Assembly: GCA_041690495.1 (NCBI GenBank)
Contig: JAWLHE010000002.1
Location: 1 to 64,000, forward strand
Length of the DNA stretch: 64,000 nt
Reading direction: 5' to 3'
From: DATAAP01 sp041690495
Lineage (GTDB): Bacteria > Pseudomonadota > Alphaproteobacteria > CACIAM-22H2
This document shows, one piece after another, positions 16,705 to 25,643 of the stretch; the stretch's first letter is position 1, and each line of letters begins with the position of its first letter. The notes beneath the pieces were generated by a model that made no database searches, was not told where the DNA came from, and saw only the letters and a program-made list of their open reading frames with translations. A program made the position numbers and the translations under genes.

Positions 16705-17871
16705 ATGAAATTCGACATCGGGCGTTTCAGACGCAATCTGCAAGACCAGCTGCCGCAGATGCTTCAATTGCTGGAGACGCTGGTGAACATCGACAGCGGT
16801 TCGTATTGCAAGAACGGAGTCGACCGGGTCAGCTCCATGCTCGCCGACGAACTCGCCGGGTTGGGCTTCGACATAGAGAGGCACGCCTTGCGTGACCGCG
16901 GCGATCAGGTCATCGCGACGAGGCGGCTGAAAGGCAAGGGGCGCCTGCTCATCCTCGGCCACGCCGACACCGTGTGGCCCGAGGGCACGGTCCAGGAGTG
17001 GCCGTTTTCAATGGCGGACGGGCGGGCGACCGGGCCAGGCGTTGGCGATATGAAGGGCGGTCTGGTCATGGCGACTTTCGCACTCCGACAGCTCCTGGCG
17101 GATGGCTTCGATGCGCTCGAGTCCATCAGGTTCTTCATCGTTCCGGACGAAGAGCTCGGAAGCATCCAGTCAAGGGCGCGCATCGAGGATGTGGCGCGGC
17201 ACGCCGACTGGACGCTGGTGCTCGAGCCCGGACGACCGGGGGGCGGCGTCGTGACTGCGCGTGGAGCCCTCGGAGCGTTCCGAATGCATGCGCACGGGCA
17301 TAGCGCGCATTGTGCCGTCAATCCGCAGAAGGGCGCCAGTGCCATACGCGAACTGTCGTTGAAGGTGCCCGCGCTCGAGGCGCTGTCGGATCCTGATCGC
17401 GGGACCATTGTCAATGTGGGCATTTTTCGAGGCGGTGCCGCTCGGCAGGTCGTGCCGCATGAAGCGGAGATCGAAATCGACGTTCGCGCGCGCACCCAAA
17501 CGGAGGCGGACCGGCTGCTCGGCAAGATCAAAAGCATCGCCGCACAGCGCGCCAACGATCGCGTATCTGTCGAGCTGTTAGGGCAGCTGACCCGACCGGC
17601 CTTTATCCCCGAGCGCAACCGGTCTCTTTTCGAGATGGCCAAATCAGCTGCCGCCGAACTGCGCGTGGACATTCTGGAAATAGGCCCGACCCCCGGCGGG
17701 TCGGACGGCAATTTCGCCGCAGCGCTTGGTGTCCCGACGCTCGACGGACTCGGCCCGGTCTGCTCGGACATCTGCAGCCGGCAAGAAACGATCGATATCG
17801 GCAGCCTGGCGGATCGGGGCGCAATGTTTGCGAGCATCATTCATGGACTTGGCGCCCGTGGCACTACTTGA
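16705..17871 (+). CDS. M20-family metallohydrolase (carboxypeptidase G2-like)
   Basis: A 388-residue zinc-dependent amidohydrolase. LLILGHADTVWPEGTVQEWPF contains the first HxD metal pair. GPGVGDMKGGLVMATFAL holds the bridging aspartate, PDEELGS the catalytic and metal glutamates, and LEPGRPGG plus PTPGGSDGN the later ligands. The dimerisation lid domain begins with GAFRMHAHGHSAHCAVNPQKGASAI. ATG 16705 follows GAGGAGAC; upstream in-frame sequence has no family similarity. Carboxypeptidase G2 relatives release glutamate from N-acyl-glutamates. Placed after hutI, cleavage of an N-substituted glutamate such as formimino- or formylglutamate is attractive, but it is inference. Confidence 0.87.
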   Translation: MKFDIGRFRRNLQDQLPQMLQLLETLVNIDSGSYCKNGVDRVSSMLADELAGLGFDIERHALRDRGDQVIATRRLKGKGRLLILGHADTVWPEGTVQEWPFSMADGRATGPGVGDMKGGLVMATFALRQLLADGFDALESIRFFIVPDEELGSIQSRARIEDVARHADWTLVLEPGRPGGGVVTARGALGAFRMHAHGHSAHCAVNPQKGASAIRELSLKVPALEALSDPDRGTIVNVGIFRGGAARQVVPHEAEIEIDVRARTQTEADRLLGKIKSIAAQRANDRVSVELLGQLTRPAFIPERNRSLFEMAKSAAAELRVDILEIGPTPGGSDGNFAAALGVPTLDGLGPVCSDICSRQETIDIGSLADRGAMFASIIHGLGARGTT

Positions 17872-18089
17872 AGGAAAATTGTGCCGGTGGTGCATCCTTT
17901 GTCGGGACGGCGAGCAGCCGCGGCGACCGATTGTGCCCCGGCCCAGGAGGTGCGGCGCGGCGGCCACGGCTGGCCGTGGACTCGCAATATCGGAGGCTCT
18001 GATCAGTAGCGGCCAGCATTGTTTGCAATCGGATTATTCCGTTCCATGCGCATAGTACCGTTGCACCACATCCTGAAGGGTTTCGCGAA

Positions 18090-19175
18090 GTGAGAGCAGT
18101 CTCTAGTGGCGCACTGAACCTGGATCATATCGGAAAACGATATGGTGCGATCCAGGTGGTGCGTGACGTCGCGCTCGAGATTCCCAGGGGGGCGTTCTTG
18201 ACACTCCTGGGACCCTCAGGCTGCGGCAAGACAACGATCCTGCGAATGATTGCAGGCTTCGCCAACCTGGACGAGGGGCGCATTCTGATCGACGGCGGCG
18301 ACATCAGCCATCTGGCTCCCGAGGCGCGGGGCACGGGGATGGTGTTTCAGAACTATGCGCTATTTCCGCATCTGTCCGTGGCAGGCAATGTCGGTTTTGG
18401 GCTGCGCATGCGACGTGTCGCTCGCTCCGACATTGACCGCCGCGTTGGCGCCGCGCTGGAACTGGTGAAGCTTGGCGGATTCGAGGACCGGTATCCATCG
18501 CAGCTGTCCGGTGGCCAACAGCAACGCGTGGCACTTGCCCGCGCGCTGGCAATCGAGCCCAAGGTACTGCTATTGGACGAGCCGCTTGGCGCGCTGGATC
18601 GGAATTTGCGGGATGCCATGCAGATCGAACTGCGGCGGCTCCAGCGGCATCTGGGAATCACCACCGTCATGGTCACGCATGATCAGGAGGAGGCCCTTCT
18701 CCTGTCCGACTGGATTGCGGTCATGAATTGCGGGAGGATCGAGCAGTTTGGCGAGCCGCTTGAGATCTACGATCGGCCCAGATCGGCATTCGTTGCGCAG
18801 TTCATGGGTATCCCGAATTTGCTCAATGGCCGGATAGAGCGCGAGCACGGCCATGCGGTGGCGATACGACTGGCAGGCGGCGGGCTCATAGAGGGCTGGA
18901 CGCGAGCGCGCGTTTCGGTGGGGCGCGACGTTGTCGTCGCCGTCCGGCCCAGCCATCTGAAGCTTGCCGACGCGACCGGCAGCGACAGTGGGGTCCCTGC
19001 CAAAGTCGCCTATCACAGCGTTCTTGGCGAGCGCATTACGTATAACCTGGAGCTGGCATCGGGCGCGGAACTCGAGGTGCATGTGCCGCGGCACGGAGCG
19101 GGAGCCGAACGGGCGCCTGGCACTCAGGTCCACGTCATTTTCGATCCGGCCCATACCGTCGTGCTCGAGTCATGA
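18090..19175 (+). CDS. ABC transporter ATP-binding protein (PotA-like)
   Basis: A 361-residue ATPase of the spermidine/putrescine/iron importer type. Walker A is GPSGCGKTT, the Q-loop is MVFQNYALFPHLSV, the signature is LSGGQQQRVALARALA, Walker B is VLLLDEPLGALD, and the switch histidine is in MVTHDQEEAL. The C-terminal about 120 residues form the TOBE regulatory domain (VVVAVRPSHLKL). The GTG start lies 218 nt after the M20 gene; the intervening DNA carries no gene that I can support. The end overlaps the first permease (ATGA). It energises uptake of the ligand bound by the protein at 14157-15173. Confidence 0.92.
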   Translation: MRAVSSGALNLDHIGKRYGAIQVVRDVALEIPRGAFLTLLGPSGCGKTTILRMIAGFANLDEGRILIDGGDISHLAPEARGTGMVFQNYALFPHLSVAGNVGFGLRMRRVARSDIDRRVGAALELVKLGGFEDRYPSQLSGGQQQRVALARALAIEPKVLLLDEPLGALDRNLRDAMQIELRRLQRHLGITTVMVTHDQEEALLLSDWIAVMNCGRIEQFGEPLEIYDRPRSAFVAQFMGIPNLLNGRIEREHGHAVAIRLAGGGLIEGWTRARVSVGRDVVVAVRPSHLKLADATGSDSGVPAKVAYHSVLGERITYNLELASGAELEVHVPRHGAGAERAPGTQVHVIFDPAHTVVLES

Positions 19176-20038
19176 CGCAAGACCGGTACCGGTGCGGTTT
19201 CTGCCTTCTCCTGCCGGCTTGCGCCGCGATCGTCGTGCTGTTCGCCGCGTACGGCTGGTTTTTCTGGGCAAGCCTATTCCGCCCCGGGGCGGAAGGAGGA
19301 CTCGCGCTGGGCGGCGCGCCGGGCCTGCATAACTACGTGCGAATTCTCTCCTCGCCGGAGGAACTTGCAATTCTTGGCGATACGCTCTGGGTTTCCCTGG
19401 AGCTCACGGCCGTGACGCTCGTGATCGGTCTGCCAATGGCGCTTGCGATTGCGCGGTCCCATTCAAAGCTGTTCCGCGGGTTCATACTGTTCTCGCTCGC
19501 CGTAACGTTTCTCTCCGGCGGCGTGACCCGGGCTTATGCCTGGTTGATCATGCTGGGCAATCGAGGTCTGATCAACAGCTGGCTGCAGCAGCTCGGGCTG
19601 ACCTCCAGTCCAATTCAAATGGTGCACAACTGGACCGGCGTTTCGATCGCGCTCGTCCATTTCCTCCTGCCGTTCCTCGTCTTCACGCTGGTCGGCGCCA
19701 TCAAGAATGTCCCTGTCTCCGTCGAGGAAGCGGCCAGAAATCTGGGCGCGAGCCGGATGCGGACATTCCTCCTGATCACGCTTCCTTTATTATCGTCGGG
19801 CATCGTCGTGGCAGCCGCATTGACCTATTCGCTTGCGCTTTCGGCCTTTCTGTTTCCGATGCTTCTCGGCGGCGGAAGGGTCCGGATGGTGGCGAACTAC
19901 ATCTACGAGCGTATCTTCGTTTCCTATGACCTGCCGTTTGCGGCAGCCACGTCGGTCGTGTTCCTGGCGGTCGCCGTTTCCGTCATTGCTTCGTTCTCGG
20001 CGCTTGAGCGCCTGGCCCGTCGAGCGAGTGCCCGGTGA
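19172..20038 (+). CDS. ABC transporter permease (PotB-like)
   Basis: A 288-residue integral membrane subunit with about six helices. The EAA coupling loop reads EEAARNLGASRMRTFLLITLPLLSSGI, the segment that docks to the ATPase. YAWLIMLGNRGLINSWLQQLGL is typical of PotB/HisMQ-type importers. The start overlaps the ATPase stop and its stop overlaps the second permease start, so the three are translated as a unit. Confidence 0.9.
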   Translation: MTQDRYRCGFCLLLPACAAIVVLFAAYGWFFWASLFRPGAEGGLALGGAPGLHNYVRILSSPEELAILGDTLWVSLELTAVTLVIGLPMALAIARSHSKLFRGFILFSLAVTFLSGGVTRAYAWLIMLGNRGLINSWLQQLGLTSSPIQMVHNWTGVSIALVHFLLPFLVFTLVGAIKNVPVSVEEAARNLGASRMRTFLLITLPLLSSGIVVAAALTYSLALSAFLFPMLLGGGRVRMVANYIYERIFVSYDLPFAAATSVVFLAVAVSVIASFSALERLARRASAR

Positions 20039-20850
20039 TGTTGAAGAGAACCGATCTCGAGAGGCCGTACGGAGCCGTAATCTTTGCGGTCGCATGGGCG
20101 GGATGTCTGTTCCTGCTGGTGCCGATCGCCTGCATCGTGCTTTTCTCGTTCAGCGATACTGTGTATTTCAGGTGGCCGCCGGCCGCGTTTTCGCTCCGCT
20201 GGTATGCGAACTTCTTCGCCTCGGAGCAATTCATGCGCGCTGCGATGAACTCACTCATCATTGCGGTCGTCGTGACATCGGCGAGCCTGTTGATCGGTCT
20301 TCCTGCTGCGCTGGGGCTGGTACGGGGCCGCTTTCCGGGCCGCAATCTGATCGCCTCTCTGCTGCTTTCGCCATTGATCGTCCCGGGAGTCGTCACGGGC
20401 ATGGCGTTCCTCGTCCTGTTTGCGAATCTGCGCGTCGAGTTCGGTCTCGCCAGGCTGCTGGTCGGCTTGTTTATCTTCGCCCTTCCGTTCGCAGTTCGGG
20501 CTTTGGTCGCGAACCTGATCGGGCTCGACACCAGGATCGAGGAGGCCGCGCGCAATCTCGGAGCTTCGCCGTGGCGAAGCTTCTTTCACGTCACATTGCC
20601 GCAGCTGAAGCCCGGGCTGCTGGCGGGCGCCACCTTTGTGTTCGTCGAGGCGATAGACAACTTTTCTATCGCCGTCTTCCTCGTCGATACGCAGACGACG
20701 ACGCTTCCCGTCGAGGCCTATTTCTACATTCGCGATTTCGATGACCCGACGGTCGCCGCGATGGCTGCGATTCTCATCGCGTTCTCGGCGCTGCTGGTCT
20801 TTGCCGTCGAGCGGATGATTGGATTCGAGAAGTTCCTGCGGATGCAGTGA
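20035..20850 (+). CDS. ABC transporter permease (PotC-like)
   Basis: The second inner-membrane permease, about 270 residues, with six predicted helices. The start is GTG 20035 or ATG 20038. The EAA loop is EEAARNLGASPWRSFFHVTLPQLKPG. SLRWYANFFASEQF and VEAIDNFSIAVFLVDTQTTTLP match PotC-type partners. It completes the importer with the genes just upstream. About 127 nt of non-coding DNA follows before the flavin reductase gene. Confidence 0.9.
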   Translation: MMLKRTDLERPYGAVIFAVAWAGCLFLLVPIACIVLFSFSDTVYFRWPPAAFSLRWYANFFASEQFMRAAMNSLIIAVVVTSASLLIGLPAALGLVRGRFPGRNLIASLLLSPLIVPGVVTGMAFLVLFANLRVEFGLARLLVGLFIFALPFAVRALVANLIGLDTRIEEAARNLGASPWRSFFHVTLPQLKPGLLAGATFVFVEAIDNFSIAVFLVDTQTTTLPVEAYFYIRDFDDPTVAAMAAILIAFSALLVFAVERMIGFEKFLRMQ

Positions 20851-20977
20851 GTGTCTCTCAGCCGCTATCGCTGTAACTTGCTCTGTCCCAGTATCGGTGC
20901 GTCTCCACGACAACGGAGATATCGTCAAAGGTTCCACCGGCTGAATGGGCGGTGGCAGGGAATAACGGGGGAACGGG

Positions 20978-21592
20978 ATGGAGCTTCTGGTTTCAGAGTT
21001 GGAGACGCGGGCGGTCTATCAATTGTTGTCTGGCTGCGTCGTGCCGCGCCCAATCGCATGGGTAACGTCCGTGGGACCGGATGGCCGGGTAAATGCCGCG
21101 CCGTTCAGCTGTTACACGTTCATCTCGAGCGCGCCCCCGCTCGTTGCAATCAGCTGCGGAAGAAAGGCCGGCATCAGCAAGGATACGGCCGCGAATGCAA
21201 ACGCAATGCACGAATTCGTCCTGAACGTGGTCGACGAGGACTTGATCGTCCCCATGCACAAGAGTTCGGCTGAGTTTCCGTCGTCAGTCAGCGAGATCGA
21301 GGCTCTGGAAATTTCGACATTGCCGTCCAGAATGGTGGCGCCGCCCAGGATTTCCAAGGCGCCGGTATCGCTGGAATGCCGTGTGCAGCAGATACTCGAG
21401 TTTGGTCGACTCAGGACCCAGCTGCTGATCGGCGAAGTGCTTGTGTTTCACGTTCGGGACGATCTTTACAAGAACGGGAAGATCGCCACGGCAGAAATGA
21501 GGCCCCTTGCACGGCTCGGCGGGCCCTTTTATGCGCGGCTGGGCGAAATCATCAGGATGGACCCGGTCGCGGAGTATCATTATTCCCGATAA
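20978..21592 (+). CDS. Flavin reductase family protein (FMN-binding split barrel)
   Basis: A 204-residue protein of the flavin-reductase-like/DIM6-NTAB family. CVVPRPIAWVTSVGPDGRVNAAPFSCYTFISSAPP is the flavin-binding start. HEFVLNVVDEDL and the terminal LARLGGPFYARLGEIIRMD are also typical. Such proteins reduce FMN or FAD with NAD(P)H and feed two-component monooxygenases. The HpaB-type oxygenase at 12018-13454 is the obvious partner, although the genes are 7.5 kb apart in the same island. A purine-rich GGGGGAACGGG precedes ATG 20978. Confidence 0.85.
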   Translation: MELLVSELETRAVYQLLSGCVVPRPIAWVTSVGPDGRVNAAPFSCYTFISSAPPLVAISCGRKAGISKDTAANANAMHEFVLNVVDEDLIVPMHKSSAEFPSSVSEIEALEISTLPSRMVAPPRISKAPVSLECRVQQILEFGRLRTQLLIGEVLVFHVRDDLYKNGKIATAEMRPLARLGGPFYARLGEIIRMDPVAEYHYSR

Positions 21593-21652
21593 GGGGCGCC
21601 CGTCGGATCGAGTAGCGTAGCATTATCGCTAGTCGAGGATGATGCAGGCCAC

Positions 21653-23074
21653 ATGGTGCCGTTGGCGGGCGCGTCGCTTGGATGGGAGAGTCGTGCCGAT
21701 CTGCGGAGATCGACCTTGCGAAGCACGCCATGCACGCGTTTCCGGCAAGCCGAGGTCGAATCCATTCTCGCGCGCACCGGTGCGTCGGCCATCGTGGTGT
21801 GGCCGACCTTCAAGGGCATCCCGTTTCTCGACATACTGAGCGAGATCGAGCCCCGGGCTATTGCCGGCCTGCGCGTCGCAATACTGTGCGAAACCACGCG
21901 TCCGGATTTTCCATTGCCCGGCGTCCAGGTCGTGCACCATCGCGACCTGCTCGCCGCCGCTCCTGTCGCGAGCAAGGCCGCCGAGCATGCGCCGGGCGCC
22001 ATTTTTCCAACCTCCGGCACGACGAGTGCGCCGAAGTTCGCGCTTCACTGCCAGGGCAATGTTGCCCGCCATGCATCCCAGGTCGCCTCCGTTTTCGGCT
22101 TTGATGTCCCGGATGCCCATCTCCTGCAGGCCGTTCCATTCTGCGGCATCTGGGGCTTCAGCCAATGGGTCGCGACAGTCGCTGCCGGCGCCTCCGCGAC
22201 GCTGATGACATTATTCGAGCCCGGAGCGGCGGCCGAACTCATCAAGGCGCGCGGGATCACGCATACCAGCGGACCAGATGACCTCCTCAGGCGGCTCCTC
22301 GACTCAGTGCTCGAGGAGCACCCGTTCCCGACCCTGCGCGAGATTCTCTACGCGAGCTTCAATCCGACTCTGGCGCGCTTCGTGGAAGACGCCGATGCGC
22401 GCGGCGTGACTGTCGTGAACGGCTTCGGAATGAGCGAGATCTTCTCATTCTTCTCACGTCAGCCCGCCGATGCGCCGCCCGATGTGCGCCGCACGCCTGG
22501 CGGCTTTCCGGTCAATCCGGCAGCACGGGTGCGGGTGCGCGACCTGAACAGCAATGCGCTCCTGCCGCCGGGCGAGGTGGGCATTCTCGAGATCGCCTCG
22601 GATACGCTGTTCCGCGAGTATTTCGGGGATCCGGCCGCGACGCGCGCTGCCTTCACGTCAGACGGTTTCTTCATCACCGGCGACCTTGCCGCCCTGGCCG
22701 AAGACGGAAGCTTCCGGGTAAAAGGTCGCCATGGCGATTTCCTCCGCCTCGGCGGATTTCTGGTCAACCCGAACGAAATCGAGCACATCTTGCAAGCGGC
22801 GGCCGGTGGGGCCGATGTCGTGGTGGTGGAGGCGGCGACAGCACGCGGCAACAAGCCGGTCGCCTTTGTCAAGGTACCCGATGGCGGGAGTTTCGACGAG
22901 GGCGCGCTGCGTGCCCGCGCTTGCGCCATGCTGGCCGACTTCAAGGTGCCCCATCGTTTCGTGCCCATCGCCAGATTCCCTGTGGCCATGAGCCCCAATG
23001 GAGAGAAAATCCAGCGTCATAAGCTCAAGGAAATGGCGACGGTTCTGCTTGGAAACGGCGCCACGTCCGCGTGA
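21653..23074 (+). CDS. AMP-forming acyl/aryl-CoA ligase, N-terminal block missing
   Basis: A 473-residue adenylate-forming enzyme of the ANL family. The phosphate-binding loop is PTSGTTSAPK, the adenine site NGFGMSEIF, the ribose aspartate region FITGDLAAL, the hinge LRLGGFLVNPNEIE, and the C-terminal lysine region is NGEKIQRHK. Normal members have about 90-100 residues before TRFRQAEVESILARTGAS. Here the sequence passes from a few residues resembling the family start (SLVEDDAG) through unrelated ADLRRSTLRSTP straight into that block. An internal deletion of about 300 nt is therefore likely. The gene may be damaged, or the domain may tolerate the loss. It lies between the flavin reductase and the acrylyl-CoA-reductase-like gene. 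Confidence 0.75.
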   Translation: MVPLAGASLGWESRADLRRSTLRSTPCTRFRQAEVESILARTGASAIVVWPTFKGIPFLDILSEIEPRAIAGLRVAILCETTRPDFPLPGVQVVHHRDLLAAAPVASKAAEHAPGAIFPTSGTTSAPKFALHCQGNVARHASQVASVFGFDVPDAHLLQAVPFCGIWGFSQWVATVAAGASATLMTLFEPGAAAELIKARGITHTSGPDDLLRRLLDSVLEEHPFPTLREILYASFNPTLARFVEDADARGVTVVNGFGMSEIFSFFSRQPADAPPDVRRTPGGFPVNPAARVRVRDLNSNALLPPGEVGILEIASDTLFREYFGDPAATRAAFTSDGFFITGDLAALAEDGSFRVKGRHGDFLRLGGFLVNPNEIEHILQAAAGGADVVVVEAATARGNKPVAFVKVPDGGSFDEGALRARACAMLADFKVPHRFVPIARFPVAMSPNGEKIQRHKLKEMATVLLGNGATSA

Positions 23075-23102
23075 TGCGTCGAGTTTGAATCCGGAGGATG
23101 CA

Positions 23103-24098
23103 ATGACTGACAAATTCAAGGCACTCGTCATCGTGGACGAGGGCGGCAAGCCGAAGGCGGAGTTCAAGTCCCTCTCGCTGGCCGATCTGCCCGATCACGA
23201 CGTGTTGGTCGAGATTGCCTTCTCGACCTTGAACTACAAGGATGGCCTTGCCGTCTCGGGCAAGGGGCGCATCGCGCGCAAGCTTCCGATGGTGGCGGGG
23301 ATCGATCTTGCCGGCACCGTGATTGAGTCGCGCTCTCCGGCCTGGAAGGCGGGCGACAAGGTCATCGTCAACGGCTGGGGCCTGTCGGAGACGGAGTGGG
23401 GCGGCTATGCGCGTTTTCAGCGCGTCAAGCCGGAATGGCTCGTTCGCCTGCCCGAGGTGTTCAGCCTCGAGGACGCCATGGCCATCGGCACGGCCGGCTA
23501 TACGGCTGCGCTGTGTGTCGATGCCCTCGAAGCCTGGGGCACGATCCGGTCCGGCAGCGGGGAAGTGCTGGTGACCGGTGCTGCCGGGGGCGTCGGCTCC
23601 GTGGCGGTGAGCCTTCTGGCCCGGGCGGGCTACAAGGTGACCGCCTCCACCGGACGTCCCGAGACGCACGCCTATCTCTCCGCGCTCGGTGCCAGCGCCT
23701 TTGTCGATCGCGCCGGTCTCGCGGCCAAGGGGGCCCCGCTGCAGAAGGAGCGCTGGACCGGCGCAATCGATTCCGTCGGTTCGACGACCTTGGTCAATGT
23801 CCTGGCGCAGACCGTATACGGCGGCGCCGTGGCGGCCTGCGGCCTGGCCGGCGGGACGGATCTGCCCGGCACGGTATTCCCGCATATCCTGCGCGGTGTC
23901 GCGCTCATCGGTGTCGATTCGGTCATGGCTCCCGCGGCGAAGCGGGAGAAAGCCTGGACGCGGCTCGCCCGCGATCTCGACCGCAAGCAGCTTGCCAGCA
24001 TGGCTCGCGTGGAACCCATGACCCGCATTCCCGAACTCGCGACGGAGATCCTCTCGGGCCACATCCGCGGGCGCATCGTGATCGCGATAGAACCCTGA
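23103..24098 (+). CDS. acuI: Acrylyl-CoA reductase-like MDR oxidoreductase (AcuI/YhdH)
   Basis: A 331-residue zinc-free medium-chain dehydrogenase of the AcuI/YhdH group, which reduces acryloyl-CoA to propionyl-CoA with NADPH. Family blocks are STLNYKDGLAVSGKGRI, PMVAGIDLAGTV, GWGLSETEWGGYARFQRV, AIGTAGYTAALCV, and the nucleotide-binding VTGAAGGVGSVAVSLLARAGY. IDSVGSTTLVNVLAQT and ILRGVALIGVDSV close the match. GGAGG lies ahead of ATG 23103. Its position after an acyl-CoA ligase suggests reduction of an enoyl-CoA in this island. The acrylyl-CoA specificity is taken from the family. Confidence 0.87.
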   Translation: MTDKFKALVIVDEGGKPKAEFKSLSLADLPDHDVLVEIAFSTLNYKDGLAVSGKGRIARKLPMVAGIDLAGTVIESRSPAWKAGDKVIVNGWGLSETEWGGYARFQRVKPEWLVRLPEVFSLEDAMAIGTAGYTAALCVDALEAWGTIRSGSGEVLVTGAAGGVGSVAVSLLARAGYKVTASTGRPETHAYLSALGASAFVDRAGLAAKGAPLQKERWTGAIDSVGSTTLVNVLAQTVYGGAVAACGLAGGTDLPGTVFPHILRGVALIGVDSVMAPAAKREKAWTRLARDLDRKQLASMARVEPMTRIPELATEILSGHIRGRIVIAIEP

Positions 24099-24435
24099 CC
24101 ATCGCCCCCAACGACGCGTCGACCAGCCGACTGATCGTCATCTATGACGATTCGCACCGCATCGCGGAGGTGTGCAAGTTCGATGACAATCCGGATGTCG
24201 TGCTGGTCGATACGACAATCGTTGCCAAGGCGCCCAGGCGCTTTCTCGCCGCCGGAATGGCGATGCACACTACAAGGCATTCGAGGTCGAGGCCTGCGCC
24301 GACGCGGGCGGCACCAAAGTCTTCGGCGGGCAGCCGCCGCTTGGCGCGGCCGTGTTGGCGCGGACCTGCTATGAGACGATCCGGTGCGATGGCGAAGCGG
24401 CGCTCGCTGACCGGCCGTCGCCGGAAAGCAACTAG
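24098..24435 (+). pseudogene. Fragment of glycerol dehydrogenase (GldA-like) with a 1-nt deletion
   Basis: Two adjoining frames give a continuous match to the middle of iron-type glycerol dehydrogenases. The first reads TIAPNDASTSRLIVIYDD, DNPDVVLVDTTIVAKAP and RFLAAGM. After a one-base loss at about 24260, the next frame reads GDAHYKAFEVEACADAGGT and KVFGGQPPLGAAVLARTCYE. In intact members GM-GDA is contiguous, so restoring one G in GGC would rejoin the frames. The N-terminal about 130 residues and the C-terminal half, including most metal ligands, are absent. The frame ends at TAG 24433. It is a decayed relic directly after acuI. Confidence 0.8.
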
Positions 24436-24557
24436 CCGATAAACCGGTCCGCCAAGGTGCGCTGAAGCCTTGTGCGGTCGCCACGACAGGGCGATCGCGC
24501 GGGCTGCCAGCGAGATGTTCCGCCAGACGCCGCACATCCCGCGAACCGTTCCTGCCG

Positions 24558-25643
24558 CTACTGCCTCGCGTAGAAGTCGGCCAGCGGCTCGATCAAATGC
24601 TCCGGAATGCGGCGCGCGATCATTGCCATGGATTCGTTCGATTTGCGCGCATCGACGACCGTTTCCTCGCCGCGCCAGAGGCGGAGCCGGGTGGCCATGT
24701 ACTCTCTCCTCTGGCCGGCCAGCACGGGATACTCGGGACGCTTGCCGGGTGCGTGACACCGGGAGCAGGCGGGGAGATTCGCTTCCGGCAGGCCCTGCGT
24801 GACGACCTGCGCGACGAGCTGGTCTTCCGCCGTTCCGCCGCTGAGCAGCATGGGAGGCCGGGAAGTGGAGAGACCGGGCAGGGCGGCATAGTACTCGGCC
24901 AGCGCGCGCATCGTCTCCCGGCTTACGCGCGCAGCGGCGGCTTGCATGACGCCGCTGGCCCGGCGGTACGAGGCAAAGGACTCAAGCGCGCCCAACAGAT
25001 AGGTTGCATGCTGACCCGCCAGGATGGGGATATCGGATTGCCCGCGTCCGCGCCCGTCGTCACCATGACAGCGCGCGCAATCGGGAAGCGCGTCCTGCAG
25101 CTTTACGGCCTTGCCGCCGACCACGCGTCCGCCGGGGCCATAGGCGAGCGAACGGTATTGTGCGGGCGACATTCGAGGGAGAGCACGAACGAAAGCAGTC
25201 ATACGGCGCACCTCGTCAGATCGGCTTTGAGCGGGCCAGGCCGGCATAGGCGTGAACTTGACTCCGTGCTTCACGATCCAGAATAGCTGCCGGTCGCTCC
25301 ATTCTTCGGCGGTCACGGAAAGGTCCGGAGGAGGAGGGGTCGCCGCCTGCATGACGGGCGAAGGCCGTTCACCGGGCGCGCCGTGACAGAACGAGCAGTT
25401 GGAGGCGTAATGGCCGGCGGCGGACGTCAGGCCGGTCGGGTCGGTCGCGGGCGCGGACACGGTCAGCGCGGACTGGGTGCGGACCGCGTTGCGCATCGAC
25501 CAGTGGAGAAACTTGTCTGTGATCACCCAATGGCCGGTCGACGCGCCGATATTGATGATTCCCAGCCAGGCGACGGTCAGGCCAAGCGTTGCCAACAGCG
25601 CGACCGCCAGAAACGCGCGCGTCCAGGTGACCTTGATCATCAT
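24558..25643 (-). CDS. Membrane-anchored three-haem cytochrome c
   Basis: A 361-residue c-type cytochrome with one N-terminal membrane helix (about 10-32) and three CxxCH haem sites: CSFCH at 83-87, CARCH at 189-193 and CSRCH at 293-297. Each is followed by a short class I cytochrome c fold with a candidate axial methionine (for example FTPMPAW after the first). ATG 25643 is preferred; an upstream extension in the same frame is the shadow of CtaG. The start overlaps the end of ctaG by 4 nt. It is the last gene of the oxidase operon and probably relays electrons to subunit II or to the fused cytochrome domain. Confidence 0.87.
   Translation of the reverse strand: MMIKVTWTRAFLAVALLATLGLTVAWLGIINIGASTGHWVITDKFLHWSMRNAVRTQSALTVSAPATDPTGLTSAAGHYASNCSFCHGAPGERPSPVMQAATPPPPDLSVTAEEWSDRQLFWIVKHGVKFTPMPAWPAQSRSDEVRRMTAFVRALPRMSPAQYRSLAYGPGGRVVGGKAVKLQDALPDCARCHGDDGRGRGQSDIPILAGQHATYLLGALESFASYRRASGVMQAAAARVSRETMRALAEYYAALPGLSTSRPPMLLSGGTAEDQLVAQVVTQGLPEANLPACSRCHAPGKRPEYPVLAGQRREYMATRLRLWRGEETVVDARKSNESMAMIARRIPEHLIEPLADFYARQ

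Noticed and set aside
18001..18089. Near-palindrome ATTGTTTGCAAT before the ABC ATPase gene as a third GntR site
   Set aside because: Its centre does not match the other candidates, and a single weak match is expected by chance.
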